A stretch of DNA of 41,143 nucleotides. Origin: Caccovicinus sp964425595. GTDB lineage: Bacteria; Bacillota; Clostridia; Lachnospirales; Lachnospiraceae. The first letter of the stretch is position 1; every line of letters starts with the position of its first letter. Below the pieces are notes generated by a model, which worked only from the letters and a program-made list of their open reading frames with translations, searched no databases and was not told where the DNA came from. Of this stretch, positions 33,677 to 41,143 are shown in pieces. A program made the position numbers and the translations under genes. Where the stretch lies: positions 1 to 41,143 of the forward strand of contig CAYRMW010000017.1 of NCBI GenBank assembly GCA_964425595.1. Direction: 5' to 3'.

Positions 33677-34380
33677 CGCTTGACCTCAAATTTGTAGCCG
33701 ATGCCCCATACGGTGGACAGGGCCCAGTTTTTGTGGTCCTTGATCTTTTCGCGCAAACGCTTGATATGCACGTCTACGGTGCGGGTATCCCCGATGTATT
33801 CATAGCCCCAGATATGGTCCAGAAGCTGCTCCCGGGTAAATACCTGGTTCGGCGAGGCGGCAAGGAAGTAAAGAAGCTCCAGCTCCTTCGGCGGCATCTC
33901 GATGGAGTGCCCCATGTAGATGACGGAGTAGTTGGTGAGATTAACGATCAGATCGGGATACTCCACGTATTCTCCGTGCTGGTCGGAAGAGGGGACGGCA
34001 GGGACGGCCGGCTGGTAGCGGCGAAGGACCGCCTTGACCCGGGCCACCAGTTCCTTGGAGTCAAAGGGCTTGATCATGTAATCGTCCGCGCCCAGCTCCA
34101 GGCCAAGGACCTTGTCGAAGATCTCGCCTTTGGCGGACAGCATGATGATGGGAACCTGCGATGTCCTGCGGATCTCCCGGCAGACCTGGTAGCCATCCAT
34201 ACCGGGGAGCATCAGATCCAGGAGGATAAGATTCGGACGAAAAGAGGCAAAGAACTTCAGGGCCTCTTCGCCGTCGCCGACGATCTGCGTTTCGTAACAT
34301 TCTTTGATCAGGTAGAGGGAAATGAGCTCTGCAATATTGGCGTCATCATCTACGATCAGGATTTTCTGCTTTTCTGCCAA
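33673..34380 (-). CDS. OmpR-family response regulator
   Basis: 235-residue regulator with a receiver domain (DDD near residue 12, phospho-acceptor Asp55 in LLDLMLPG, KPFDSKEL) and an OmpR-type winged helix (about 135-232; ELLYFLAASPNQVFTREQLLDHIWG, then RTVDVHIKRLREKI). Start is TTG at 34380 behind GGAGGT at 8-nt spacing. It begins 14 nt after mutS2 on the same strand and overlaps the kinase gene, so the three genes probably form one transcript. Target genes cannot be told from the window. Confidence 0.95.
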   Translation of the reverse strand: MAEKQKILIVDDDANIAELISLYLIKECYETQIVGDGEEALKFFASFRPNLILLDLMLPGMDGYQVCREIRRTSQVPIIMLSAKGEIFDKVLGLELGADDYMIKPFDSKELVARVKAVLRRYQPAVPAVPSSDQHGEYVEYPDLIVNLTNYSVIYMGHSIEMPPKELELLYFLAASPNQVFTREQLLDHIWGYEYIGDTRTVDVHIKRLREKIKDHKNWALSTVWGIGYKFEVKR

Positions 34381-34394
34381 TGTGGAAACCTCCT

Positions 34395-36776
34395 TTACTT
34401 AAAGGTCACGATGGTAACGCCGCTGTCGCCTTCGCCGAATTCGCCCAGATGGAAATTCTTAACATACTTAAGCCGTTTTAAATACTTGTGGATCCCGGCG
34501 CGCAGGGCGCCGGTGCCGCGGCCGTGGATCACACGGACGGAAGGAAGGTGGGACAGGTAGGCATCGTCTAAATATTTATCCAGAACAGAGCAGGCTTCGT
34601 CCACGTTCATGCCGATCAGATTGATCTCCGGGGAGATCGTGGCTGTCTTCCCGGCGGGGATCCGGGTCCCGCTGCTTTTGGGGGATGAGGAAGCCAGGGA
34701 AGGGCCGGAGACAGACTGCTCGTCTAAAAGCTCCAGGTCCCTGATATTGACCAGAGAGCGGAGGATGCCCATCTGCACGTACAGATCGCCCTTTTCATTG
34801 GGCAGGGTACTGACCGTGCCGTTTAAGCCGAGGGTCAGCACCTTTACGCCGTCGCCGATCCGGAGTTTTTTCGGGGAGATGGTTTTTTTCGGGCCCTTCG
34901 GTTTGATCGCCAGCTTTTCATCCGTGGCCTTCAGCTTATCCCGCAGTTTCGTGCGCTGGGCTTCCAGCTGGCGGTTTAAGCCGGAATCGGCGGAGAGCCG
35001 GTTGATCTCCTTAATGGTCTGATCTGCCGTTTCCTTCGCCTCGCGAAGGATCCGCTGCGCCTCCTCGGCGGCGCCGCGGATCATCTTTTCCTTGCGCTCA
35101 TCCAACCGTTCTTCTTTCTGGGTCAGGCGGGCCTTCAGCCGGGCGATCTCTTCCTTGTAGGCCTGAATCTGCGCCTGTTCTTTTTCGATGGTGATCCGGC
35201 TCTCTTCCAGATGGGCCAGCAGGTCTTCGAATGCTTCGTCGGAATCTTTCAGATGCGTCTTCGCGTCCTCAATGATAAAATCCGGCAGGCCGAGCTTCCG
35301 GGAAATGGCGAAGGCGTTGCTTTTCCCCGGGATCCCGATCAGCAGACGATAGGTGGGCTGGAGTGTTTCGACATTAAATTCACAGCAGGCATTTTCCACG
35401 CCGGGTGTGGATAGGGCAAAAACCTTTAATTCACTATAGTGCGTGGTGGCCATGGTCCGGCACTGCATCCGGTGGAGAAAGGTCAGGATGGCGATCGCCA
35501 GGGCAGCGCCTTCGGTAGGATCCGTCCCGGCGCCCAGCTCATCAAAGAGGCAGAGGGAACGGCTGTCTGCCTGTTCCAGGATCCGCACCGTGTTTGTCAT
35601 ATGTGCGGAGAAGGTGCTCAGGTTCTGTTCAATGCTCTGCTCATCACCGATATCGGCAAAGACCTCATGAAACACGGCAAGCTCCGAACCCTCGAACGCA
35701 GGGATATGAAGACCGGCCTGCCCCATCAGGGTAAATAAGCCCACGGTCTTTAAAGAGACCGTCTTTCCGCCGGTATTGGGGCCGGTGACCACCAGGAGAT
35801 CAAAATCCTTCCCCAGGGTCAGGGTGATGGGAACAACTCTGGCCGGATCAAGGAGGGGATGGCGGCCGTCCTTGATGGAGATGATGCCCTTGTCGTTGAA
35901 CTTCGGCTGGCTTCCCTTATAATGGCGGGAAAGAGCGCCGCGGGCAAAGATAAAGTCAAGCTGTGCCAAAAGCCGCTGATTTGTCAGGATGGTTTCCGTC
36001 CAGGGAACCAGGCGGCTGCTCAAATCCGCCAGGACGGCCTCGATCTCTTTCTGCTCCGCGATCTCCAGCTCCCGCATTTCGTTATTCAGCCGGATCACGG
36101 CCATGGGTTCGATGAACAGGGTGGCGCCGGTGGAGGACTGATCATGCACCATGCCTGCCACCTGGTTTTTGTACTCGGCCTTTACCGGAAGACAGTAGCG
36201 GCCGTCGCGCATGGTGATGACGGCATCCTGCAGATAAGCCCGGTGCGCGTTCAGTATGGCATTCAACTGGGAATGGAGCCGGTCGGCCGCGTTTTTGATG
36301 GCGCGGCGGACCCGCTTTAGCCCGGGGCTGGCATCGTCGTTTACCTCGTCCTCCGAGAGGATACATCGTTTGATCTCCGTATTAACCGGAGTCAGCGGCT
36401 CCAGTCCGCGAAACAGTTCCTCCAGGCTGTCGTCAGGAAATTCGCTGTCCTCATGGCGTCCGTAAGCCCTGGCACGGGCGGCCGCGGTCAGAAGGGAACT
36501 GACCGCGAGAAGTTCCGGAATGCTCAGGGCGCTTCCGATCTCCAGCCGCTTTAAGGAAGCGCCGATGTCCTTGCATCCGGCAAAGGAAAGGCTTCCCTTC
36601 ATCCGCACCCGGCTGACTGCGTCGGTGGTTTCCTGCTGCATCCGCAGGACCTCCTCCAGATCGGAGGAGGGAAGAAGATTCCGGCAAAGCGTCTTCCCCA
36701 GGGGAGAGGAGGCGTATTCCTCCAGCTGGCGGATAATTTTATCATATTCCAAAGTCTGTAATACTTTTTGATTCAT
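34395..36776 (-). CDS. mutS2: Endonuclease MutS2 / ribosome-rescue factor
   Basis: 793-residue protein. MutS-like core domains precede the ATPase (Walker A GPNTGGKTVSLK near residue 330; CLFDELGAGTDPTEGAAL; ATTHYSELK). A long charged coiled coil follows (about 500-640), and a C-terminal Smr domain has VRVIHGRGTGALRAGIHKYL (last 80 residues). In Bacillus this protein splits collided ribosomes and has also been linked to recombination suppression. ATG 36776 (MNQKVLQ) aligns with the family and has a modest GAGG site; the longer frame from 36809 starts in the leader. It heads an operon with the two-component pair. Confidence 0.95.
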   Translation of the reverse strand: MNQKVLQTLEYDKIIRQLEEYASSPLGKTLCRNLLPSSDLEEVLRMQQETTDAVSRVRMKGSLSFAGCKDIGASLKRLEIGSALSIPELLAVSSLLTAAARARAYGRHEDSEFPDDSLEELFRGLEPLTPVNTEIKRCILSEDEVNDDASPGLKRVRRAIKNAADRLHSQLNAILNAHRAYLQDAVITMRDGRYCLPVKAEYKNQVAGMVHDQSSTGATLFIEPMAVIRLNNEMRELEIAEQKEIEAVLADLSSRLVPWTETILTNQRLLAQLDFIFARGALSRHYKGSQPKFNDKGIISIKDGRHPLLDPARVVPITLTLGKDFDLLVVTGPNTGGKTVSLKTVGLFTLMGQAGLHIPAFEGSELAVFHEVFADIGDEQSIEQNLSTFSAHMTNTVRILEQADSRSLCLFDELGAGTDPTEGAALAIAILTFLHRMQCRTMATTHYSELKVFALSTPGVENACCEFNVETLQPTYRLLIGIPGKSNAFAISRKLGLPDFIIEDAKTHLKDSDEAFEDLLAHLEESRITIEKEQAQIQAYKEEIARLKARLTQKEERLDERKEKMIRGAAEEAQRILREAKETADQTIKEINRLSADSGLNRQLEAQRTKLRDKLKATDEKLAIKPKGPKKTISPKKLRIGDGVKVLTLGLNGTVSTLPNEKGDLYVQMGILRSLVNIRDLELLDEQSVSGPSLASSSPKSSGTRIPAGKTATISPEINLIGMNVDEACSVLDKYLDDAYLSHLPSVRVIHGRGTGALRAGIHKYLKRLKYVKNFHLGEFGEGDSGVTIVTFK

Positions 36777-36809
36777 AACTACATCCTCAACTGCTTGATT
36801 TGCGGTCAT

Positions 36810-36830
36810 GGGCCCTTAAGTTGGGGGCCC
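36810..36830. other. Inverted repeat in the mutS2 leader
   Basis: GGGCCC, itself a palindrome, occurs twice around TTAAGTTGG, between the mutS2 promoter and start codon. In mRNA it would form a short hairpin. Function unknown. Confidence 0.5.
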
Positions 36831-36843
36831 GGTCACCGCCATA

Positions 36844-36872
36844 AGTATATCATAAAGCAAGGTTTCGTGAAA
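36844..36872 (-). promoter_or_regulatory. Promoter of the mutS2 operon
   Basis: Minus-strand TGATATACT gives an extended -10, with TTTCAC at a 17-bp spacing as -35. Confidence 0.5.
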
Positions 36873-36950
36873 GCCCAAACTGCCGTGCCGGGGAAGAGAA
36901 CGCGGGCGAACAGACGTCCGCCGGCACGGCTTGGGAGGGGCAGGTTCCGC

Positions 36951-36979
36951 TTGCATAAACGGTACTTCCCACGTATAAT
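36951..36979 (+). promoter_or_regulatory. Promoter for the HtrA-like gene
   Basis: TTGCAT and a perfect TATAAT lie 17 bp apart, about 33 nt before the TTG start. It is back-to-back with the mutS2 promoter. Confidence 0.75.
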
Positions 36980-37012
36980 AGGGATAGGTCATTTTTGAGG
37001 GAGGTGTGCCGG

Positions 37013-38317
37013 TTGCCGGATAAGAACAACCTGGAACAGGATACAGAAAAACGCCGGTTTATTCATGAAAAGATCGTAAGGCCGAAGCTGAGCCGGGCGC
37101 AGATATTCCGTCGGTTTTTTTTCCTGTGTTTCAGTGCGGTCCTGTTCGGACTTCTGGCGGCAGCAACCTTTGTGATGTCCGAACCATTTGCCAGGAAGTA
37201 TCTGGCGGCGGACGATGAGCCGGAGAGCGAGCCGATCTCCATTCCCAAGGATGAACCGGAGACGACCTCCCCTGCGGTGCGGGAAGAGACGACGCAGGAG
37301 GAGTCCGAACCTCTGGAGGAGGTCGTCCGTAATGAAGTGGAAAAATATGAATTTTCCGTCGATGAGCTGGAGGCCATGTATGCCAGCCTGAATGATGTGG
37401 CGAAAGAGGCGGATAAGGGGATCGTTACGATCCATTCCGTGAAAACGCAGATGGACTGGTTTAACAATCCGGTGGAAACCGCGGGCATGTATGCCGGCGT
37501 TATCGTGGAGGCGACCGCGGAGGAATATCTGATCCTTGCGCCCGGCGCCGCGGTGGAAGAGGCCGATGCGCTGGAGATCACCTTCGCGGATGGGACGCAG
37601 GTATCCGGCCAGCTTAAGGGGGCGGATTCGATCTCCGATATGGCGGTGATCAGCGTGGAGGCAGGGGCAGTCAGCGAGAAGGCAGCCGCGCAGATCAGCG
37701 TACTGGAGTTGGGCAATTCTTATTCCGCCAGCCAGGGCGACCTGGTTATTGCCTGCGGAAGTCCGGCCGGCGTAGTCCATTCCATCGCGACGGGACAGAT
37801 CGCCTATGTGGCGAAAAATATGCCGGTCGTTGACGGAAGCAGCCGTCTGTTCTACACTACCGTGAGCGCCAACGTGCCGCAGGGAACGTTCCTGTTAAAC
37901 ACCGACGGGCAGCTGATCGGCTGGGCCACGCAGGATTTTGCGGAGGAGTGCGGCGCCATGACGGCGGTGTATTCCCTTTCGGATTACAAGACCGTGCTGG
38001 AGAAACTGTACAACGGTATCCCTGCGCCCTACTTTGGCATCACCGGGCAGGAGGTTTCCGAAGCCATGCGGCAGGACGGACTTCCCCAGGGGATATACAT
38101 CAACCAGATATCGGCAGACAGCCCGGCGTATGATGCCGGGATTCAGAATGGCGATGTGATCACCGCAATAGGGGAAGAGGAGATTGTGACGATGAGGGAC
38201 TTCCAGAACTGCCTGGAGAAGCTTTCGGCGGGCACGACCGTGACTGTGGAGATCCAGCGATATGGACGGGAAAGCTATTCACCAATCGAATATGAGGTAA
38301 CGATCGGAGCCAGGTGA
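37013..38317 (+). CDS. HtrA/DegP-like PDZ membrane protein lacking catalytic residues
   Basis: 434-residue protein with one transmembrane helix (about 33-55), an acidic Pro/Glu/Thr-rich linker (about 65-110), a trypsin-like S1C domain (about 125-325) and a C-terminal PDZ domain (about 335-430; GIYINQISADSPAYDAGIQNGDVI). The fold is HtrA, but the usual NHV site reads LILAPGAAV (no His), and the GNSGGPL serine site reads NVPQGTFLLN (no Ser). Only the Asp region (SDMAVISV) resembles the family. It is therefore probably a pseudoprotease acting as a binding or quality-control protein on the outer face of the membrane. TTG 37013 is chosen because GAGGGAGGTG precedes it by 6 nt; the upstream TTG at 36995 overlaps that site. 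Confidence 0.87.
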   Translation: MPDKNNLEQDTEKRRFIHEKIVRPKLSRAQIFRRFFFLCFSAVLFGLLAAATFVMSEPFARKYLAADDEPESEPISIPKDEPETTSPAVREETTQEESEPLEEVVRNEVEKYEFSVDELEAMYASLNDVAKEADKGIVTIHSVKTQMDWFNNPVETAGMYAGVIVEATAEEYLILAPGAAVEEADALEITFADGTQVSGQLKGADSISDMAVISVEAGAVSEKAAAQISVLELGNSYSASQGDLVIACGSPAGVVHSIATGQIAYVAKNMPVVDGSSRLFYTTVSANVPQGTFLLNTDGQLIGWATQDFAEECGAMTAVYSLSDYKTVLEKLYNGIPAPYFGITGQEVSEAMRQDGLPQGIYINQISADSPAYDAGIQNGDVITAIGEEEIVTMRDFQNCLEKLSAGTTVTVEIQRYGRESYSPIEYEVTIGAR

Positions 38318-38358
38318 TCCCTGGCTCTGTTGCCGGACGGAAGAGAAAGGAAAAGAAG

Positions 38359-39321
38359 ATGAAATATATTGCGATGTTCCGTGAGGGCATGCACACGTCG
38401 GATGTTTATTTATGCAAGATGAAGCAGATCGCCTTGTCAAAAAGCGGAAAAGAATACGGAAATCTGGTGCTGCAGGACAAGACGGGAACCATTGACGGAA
38501 AGATCTGGGACCTGGGGTCTCCCGGTGTGGGAAACTTCGCAGCCATGGATTATATCCAGATCGAGGCAGACGTCACGATCTTCCAGGGCGCCTACCAGCT
38601 GAATATCCGCCGGGTGCGGAAGGCCAGGAAAGGCGAATATAAGGAGGAAGATTACCTGCCGGTGTCCGCAAAGGATATCGGAAAAATGTATGAGGAACTG
38701 CTGCGGTACGTTTCCTCGATCAAAAATCCCTACCTGTCCAGGCTGGCTGCAAGCTTTTTTGAAGACGAGACGTTCGCTAAGGCATTCCGCTTTCATTCGG
38801 CGGCAAAGAGCGTTCATCACGCGTTTGTCGGCGGACTGCTGGAGCATACGTTAAACGTGACCAATCTCTGCGAGTATTACGCGTCCCGTTATCCCATGAT
38901 CAACCGGGATCTGCTGATCACCGTGGCCATGTTCCACGACATCGGAAAGCTGAAGGAACTGTCGGTTTTCCCGGAAAATGATTATACGGACGACGGTCAG
39001 CTGCTGGGGCATATCATGATCGGCGCTGAGATGATCGGCGAGCGGATTAAGACCATCCCTGGATTTCCGGACCGCCTGGCCGCGGAGCTGAAGCACTGCA
39101 TCCTGGCGCATCACGGCGAACTGGAATACGGGTCACCGAAGAAGCCGGCCCTTTTGGAGGCGCTCGCGCTGAACCTTGCGGATAACACGGATGCAAAACT
39201 GGAAACGATGATGGAGGCGCTGGAATCTGGAGGGAATCCGACCGGGAACAGCAGCGGCTGGCTGGGTTACAACCGGTTGATGGAGACCAATATACGAAGG
39301 ACCGGGCAAGAGTGGGAGTGA
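38359..39321 (+). CDS. yhaM: 3'-5' exoribonuclease YhaM-type (OB fold plus HD domain)
   Basis: 320-residue protein. An N-terminal OB-fold nucleic-acid-binding domain (about 10-90) precedes an HD phosphohydrolase domain with the metal site HHAFVGGLLEHTLNV, MFHDIGKLKEL and ILAHHGELEYGS. YhaM in Bacillus is a manganese-dependent 3'-5' exonuclease on RNA and single-stranded DNA. ATG 38359 aligns with the family and follows AAAGGAAAAG; the frame extends upstream only through the end of the HtrA-like gene region. It is 41 nt after that gene and probably co-transcribed. A large hairpin terminator follows. Confidence 0.93.
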   Translation: MKYIAMFREGMHTSDVYLCKMKQIALSKSGKEYGNLVLQDKTGTIDGKIWDLGSPGVGNFAAMDYIQIEADVTIFQGAYQLNIRRVRKARKGEYKEEDYLPVSAKDIGKMYEELLRYVSSIKNPYLSRLAASFFEDETFAKAFRFHSAAKSVHHAFVGGLLEHTLNVTNLCEYYASRYPMINRDLLITVAMFHDIGKLKELSVFPENDYTDDGQLLGHIMIGAEMIGERIKTIPGFPDRLAAELKHCILAHHGELEYGSPKKPALLEALALNLADNTDAKLETMMEALESGGNPTGNSSGWLGYNRLMETNIRRTGQEWE

Positions 39322-39375
39322 CGGACCGCGGGTGCTCCGCCTGCCCTTTCCGGGGGCATTGGATGTCACAAAAAT

Positions 39376-39423
39376 AAGCGTTCTACTTTCACAGGACTGC
39401 TGTGAGTTGGAACGCTTTTGCTT
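39376..39423 (+). terminator. Terminator after yhaM
   Basis: AAGCGTTC pairs with GAACGCTT, and inside the loop CACAG pairs with CTGTG around GACTG. TTTTGCTTTT follows. Confidence 0.75.
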
Positions 39424-39703
39424 TTAGTCGAGAGCCGAAGCCTGGTGCGCGCGTGTCCGGCAGGGCCCTCATTTGATCAAGCATACCGAAATTTTCTGTG
39501 ATCGAACACTCAGCAAAGGAGACTCCGCTGATGATGAAATCATGCCGTTCAAACGATTCGGTAAAGCTTCTACGATTGTCAGTATAAGAAAAAAATGTGG
39601 ATAAACTATGGCAAATATGTAAAAGAAGCATAAAATTGATTACAAAAAACTTTCGGAATTTCTAACGGCCAGGGATGGCGGACGGGAGAGGAAGGAGAGA
39701 GAC
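39424..39703. other. AT-richer gap with no convincing gene
   Basis: Between the yhaM terminator and the methyltransferase start (382 nt in all from 39322). The stretch is clearly lower in GC than its surroundings. A minus-strand open frame of 80 codons (39389-39631) runs across it and into the terminator. It has no good ribosome site or recognised domain. No clear promoter for the next gene was found, although TAAAAT occurs near 39633. It may be a decayed gene remnant. Confidence 0.4.
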
Positions 39704-41143
39704 ATGGCGTTGAAAAAAAACGACAAGCTGACGATACGGATCGAGGATATGAGCGAGGACGGCGCCGGGATCGGCAGGACGGACGGTTATATCTGGTTTG
39801 TCAAGGACACCGTGATCGGCGATCTGATCGAGGCCGGCGTCATGAAACAGAAAAAAACCTACGGCTTCGCGCGCCTCATCCGCGTGATCGAGCCGTCGCC
39901 GCATCGGATCAAGCCCAGATGTCCGGTCGCACGGGCCTGCGGCGGATGTCAGCTCCAGGCCATGGATTATCAGGAGCAGCTGCGCTTCAAAGAAAGAAAA
40001 ATCTGCAATAACCTGAAACGGATCGGCGGCTTGGACCGCCTGGTACTGCCGGGAGATAAAACGACTCTGCCGGCCCGGTCCGCTCCGGAAGAGGAGCCGC
40101 GGCTGGAGATGGAGCCGATCATAGGCATGGAAGAGCCATGGCGCTACCGTAACAAAGCGCAGTTTCCGTTCGGCAGAAGCAGGGACGGCAGGATCGTTTA
40201 CGGCTTCTATGCGGGACGGACGCATTCTATCATTGAGATGGAGGACTGCCTCCTTGGCGTGGAGGAAAACCGGCCGATCCTGGAGGAGATCCGGAATTAC
40301 ATGCAGGCGTGCGTCGTCGCCCCCTACGACGAGAGCAGCCACACCGGTCTCGTGCGGCACGCTCTCATCCGGAAAGGTTTCCGTACCGGGGAGCTGATGG
40401 TATGCCTGGTGATCAACGGCACTGCGCTGCCTGAGCCGGAGCGCCTGATCAATCGCCTCCTGACGATACCGGGAATGACCTCGATCTCGTTTAATGTCAA
40501 TCAGGAACGGACCAACGTGATCTTAGGGAAGAAGGTGGTCAATCTTTACGGACCGGGCTATATCACAGACTATATCGGCCAGGTCAGATACCAGATCTCT
40601 CCCCAGTCATTCTACCAGGTAAACCCGGCGCAGACGGAAAAGCTCTACCGGACAGCATTGGAATACGCCGGTCTGACGGGAAAAGAAACCGTCTGGGATC
40701 TGTACTGCGGGATCGGAACGATCTCCCTCTTCCTGGCACAGAAAGCAAAGCAGGTATACGGCGTGGAGATCGTCCCCGCCGCCATCGACGATGCGCGGCG
40801 GAATGCCGCGTTGAACGGGATAAGCAATGTGGAGTTTTTCGTGGGAAAGGCAGAGGTGGTTCTGCCGGCGCAGTATGAGAAAAACCGGGTGCATGCAGAG
40901 GTGATCGTGGTGGACCCGCCGCGGAAGGGGTGCGATGCAGTGTGCCTGGATACGATCGTGAAGATGGAGCCGGAGAAGGTGGTGTATGTGAGCTGCGATT
41001 CAGCCACCCTGGCGAGGGATGTGAGGTATCTGGAAGAGAGGGGATATGAGGTAACGAGAGTCAGAGGCGTGGACCAGTTTGGGTGGGGGGTGCATGTGGA
41101 AACGGTAGTACTGCTTTCCCACAAAAAGCCCGATAGCGTAATC
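39704..41143 (+). CDS. rlmD: 23S rRNA (uracil-5-)-methyltransferase RlmD-type (3' end outside window)
   Basis: 480 codons are visible and the frame is open at the window edge, though the conserved core is complete. An N-terminal TRAM domain (about 5-60) is followed by the 4Fe-4S site CPVARACGGC (C-x5-C-x2-C) with a fourth Cys in MEDCLLG. The methyltransferase has VWDLYCGIGTISLFLA for S-adenosylmethionine, VDPPRKGC, and catalytic Cys in YVSCDSATLARD. It forms 5-methyluridine in 23S rRNA; in Firmicutes one enzyme may modify two sites (RlmCD), so the exact positions are uncertain. The closing motif, usually FPHTxHVE, reads FGWGVHVE. ATG 39704 follows GGAAGGAG. Confidence 0.94.
   Translation, partial: MALKKNDKLTIRIEDMSEDGAGIGRTDGYIWFVKDTVIGDLIEAGVMKQKKTYGFARLIRVIEPSPHRIKPRCPVARACGGCQLQAMDYQEQLRFKERKICNNLKRIGGLDRLVLPGDKTTLPARSAPEEEPRLEMEPIIGMEEPWRYRNKAQFPFGRSRDGRIVYGFYAGRTHSIIEMEDCLLGVEENRPILEEIRNYMQACVVAPYDESSHTGLVRHALIRKGFRTGELMVCLVINGTALPEPERLINRLLTIPGMTSISFNVNQERTNVILGKKVVNLYGPGYITDYIGQVRYQISPQSFYQVNPAQTEKLYRTALEYAGLTGKETVWDLYCGIGTISLFLAQKAKQVYGVEIVPAAIDDARRNAALNGISNVEFFVGKAEVVLPAQYEKNRVHAEVIVVDPPRKGCDAVCLDTIVKMEPEKVVYVSCDSATLARDVRYLEERGYEVTRVRGVDQFGWGVHVETVVLLSHKKPDSVI

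Overview
The window looks like chromosome from a moderately high-GC Firmicute of class Clostridia, most likely a Lachnospiraceae member. This is an inference from gene content: a gdpP-rplI-dnaB operon, mutS2, pth-mfd, a Clostridia-type adhE, a DUF5711 membrane protein, a choline-binding-like cell-wall repeat protein, and strong AGGAGG-type ribosome sites with several TTG or GTG starts. No rRNA, tRNA, CRISPR array, insertion sequence or phage gene was recognised.

Left end (1-6505, all minus strand). An HxlR-type regulator is followed 26 nt later by a LytTR response regulator and an AgrC-like GHKL kinase, then a terminator. A short regulatory gap holds a direct repeat spaced 20 bp and an extended -10 promoter. 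It leads into two GH3 beta-glucosidase genes. The first GH3 protein has swapped domain order and membrane anchors; the second is conventional and runs off the window. Three reading-frame breaks (regulator end, kinase, start of the anchored GH3) all fall at homopolymers within about 1.7 kb.

Accessory core (6669-10144, plus strand). Divergent from the HxlR gene is a probable RiPP operon of the ACGX-repeat type. It encodes an 82-residue Cys peptide with 13-residue tandem repeats, a radical SAM/SPASM maturase after a perfect 15-bp hairpin, a quinone-oxidoreductase-like MDR enzyme translationally coupled to the maturase, and a class M-like sirtuin with no macrodomain partner. The last two genes extend the expected peptide/maturase pair and are the best candidate here for something undescribed. 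A cysteine-containing HxlR regulator, a thiol-rich peptide, an oxidoreductase and an NAD-consuming enzyme together suggest a redox or electrophile response, as a hypothesis.

Core genome (10227-31119). A COG2509 FAD protein (-) is followed by pth-mfd, then adhE under two overlapping Rex-like operators with an APH-fold kinase behind it. Next come gdpP-rplI-dnaB, a Sua5-type threonylcarbamoyl-AMP synthase and a dCMP deaminase. An unlisted 35-residue membrane peptide precedes an AIR-synthase C-domain protein, an Lrp regulator, an aminotransferase and trmL. DUF5711 and ROK glucokinase genes end the block.

Right end (31158-41143). A secreted cell-wall-binding protein (-) comes first. A minus-strand operon mutS2-response regulator-histidine kinase follows. 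On the plus strand are an HtrA-like protein that has lost catalytic His and Ser, a YhaM-type exonuclease and an RlmD-type rRNA methyltransferase cut by the window edge. The 39322-39703 gap holds a terminator and an AT-richer stretch with no convincing gene.
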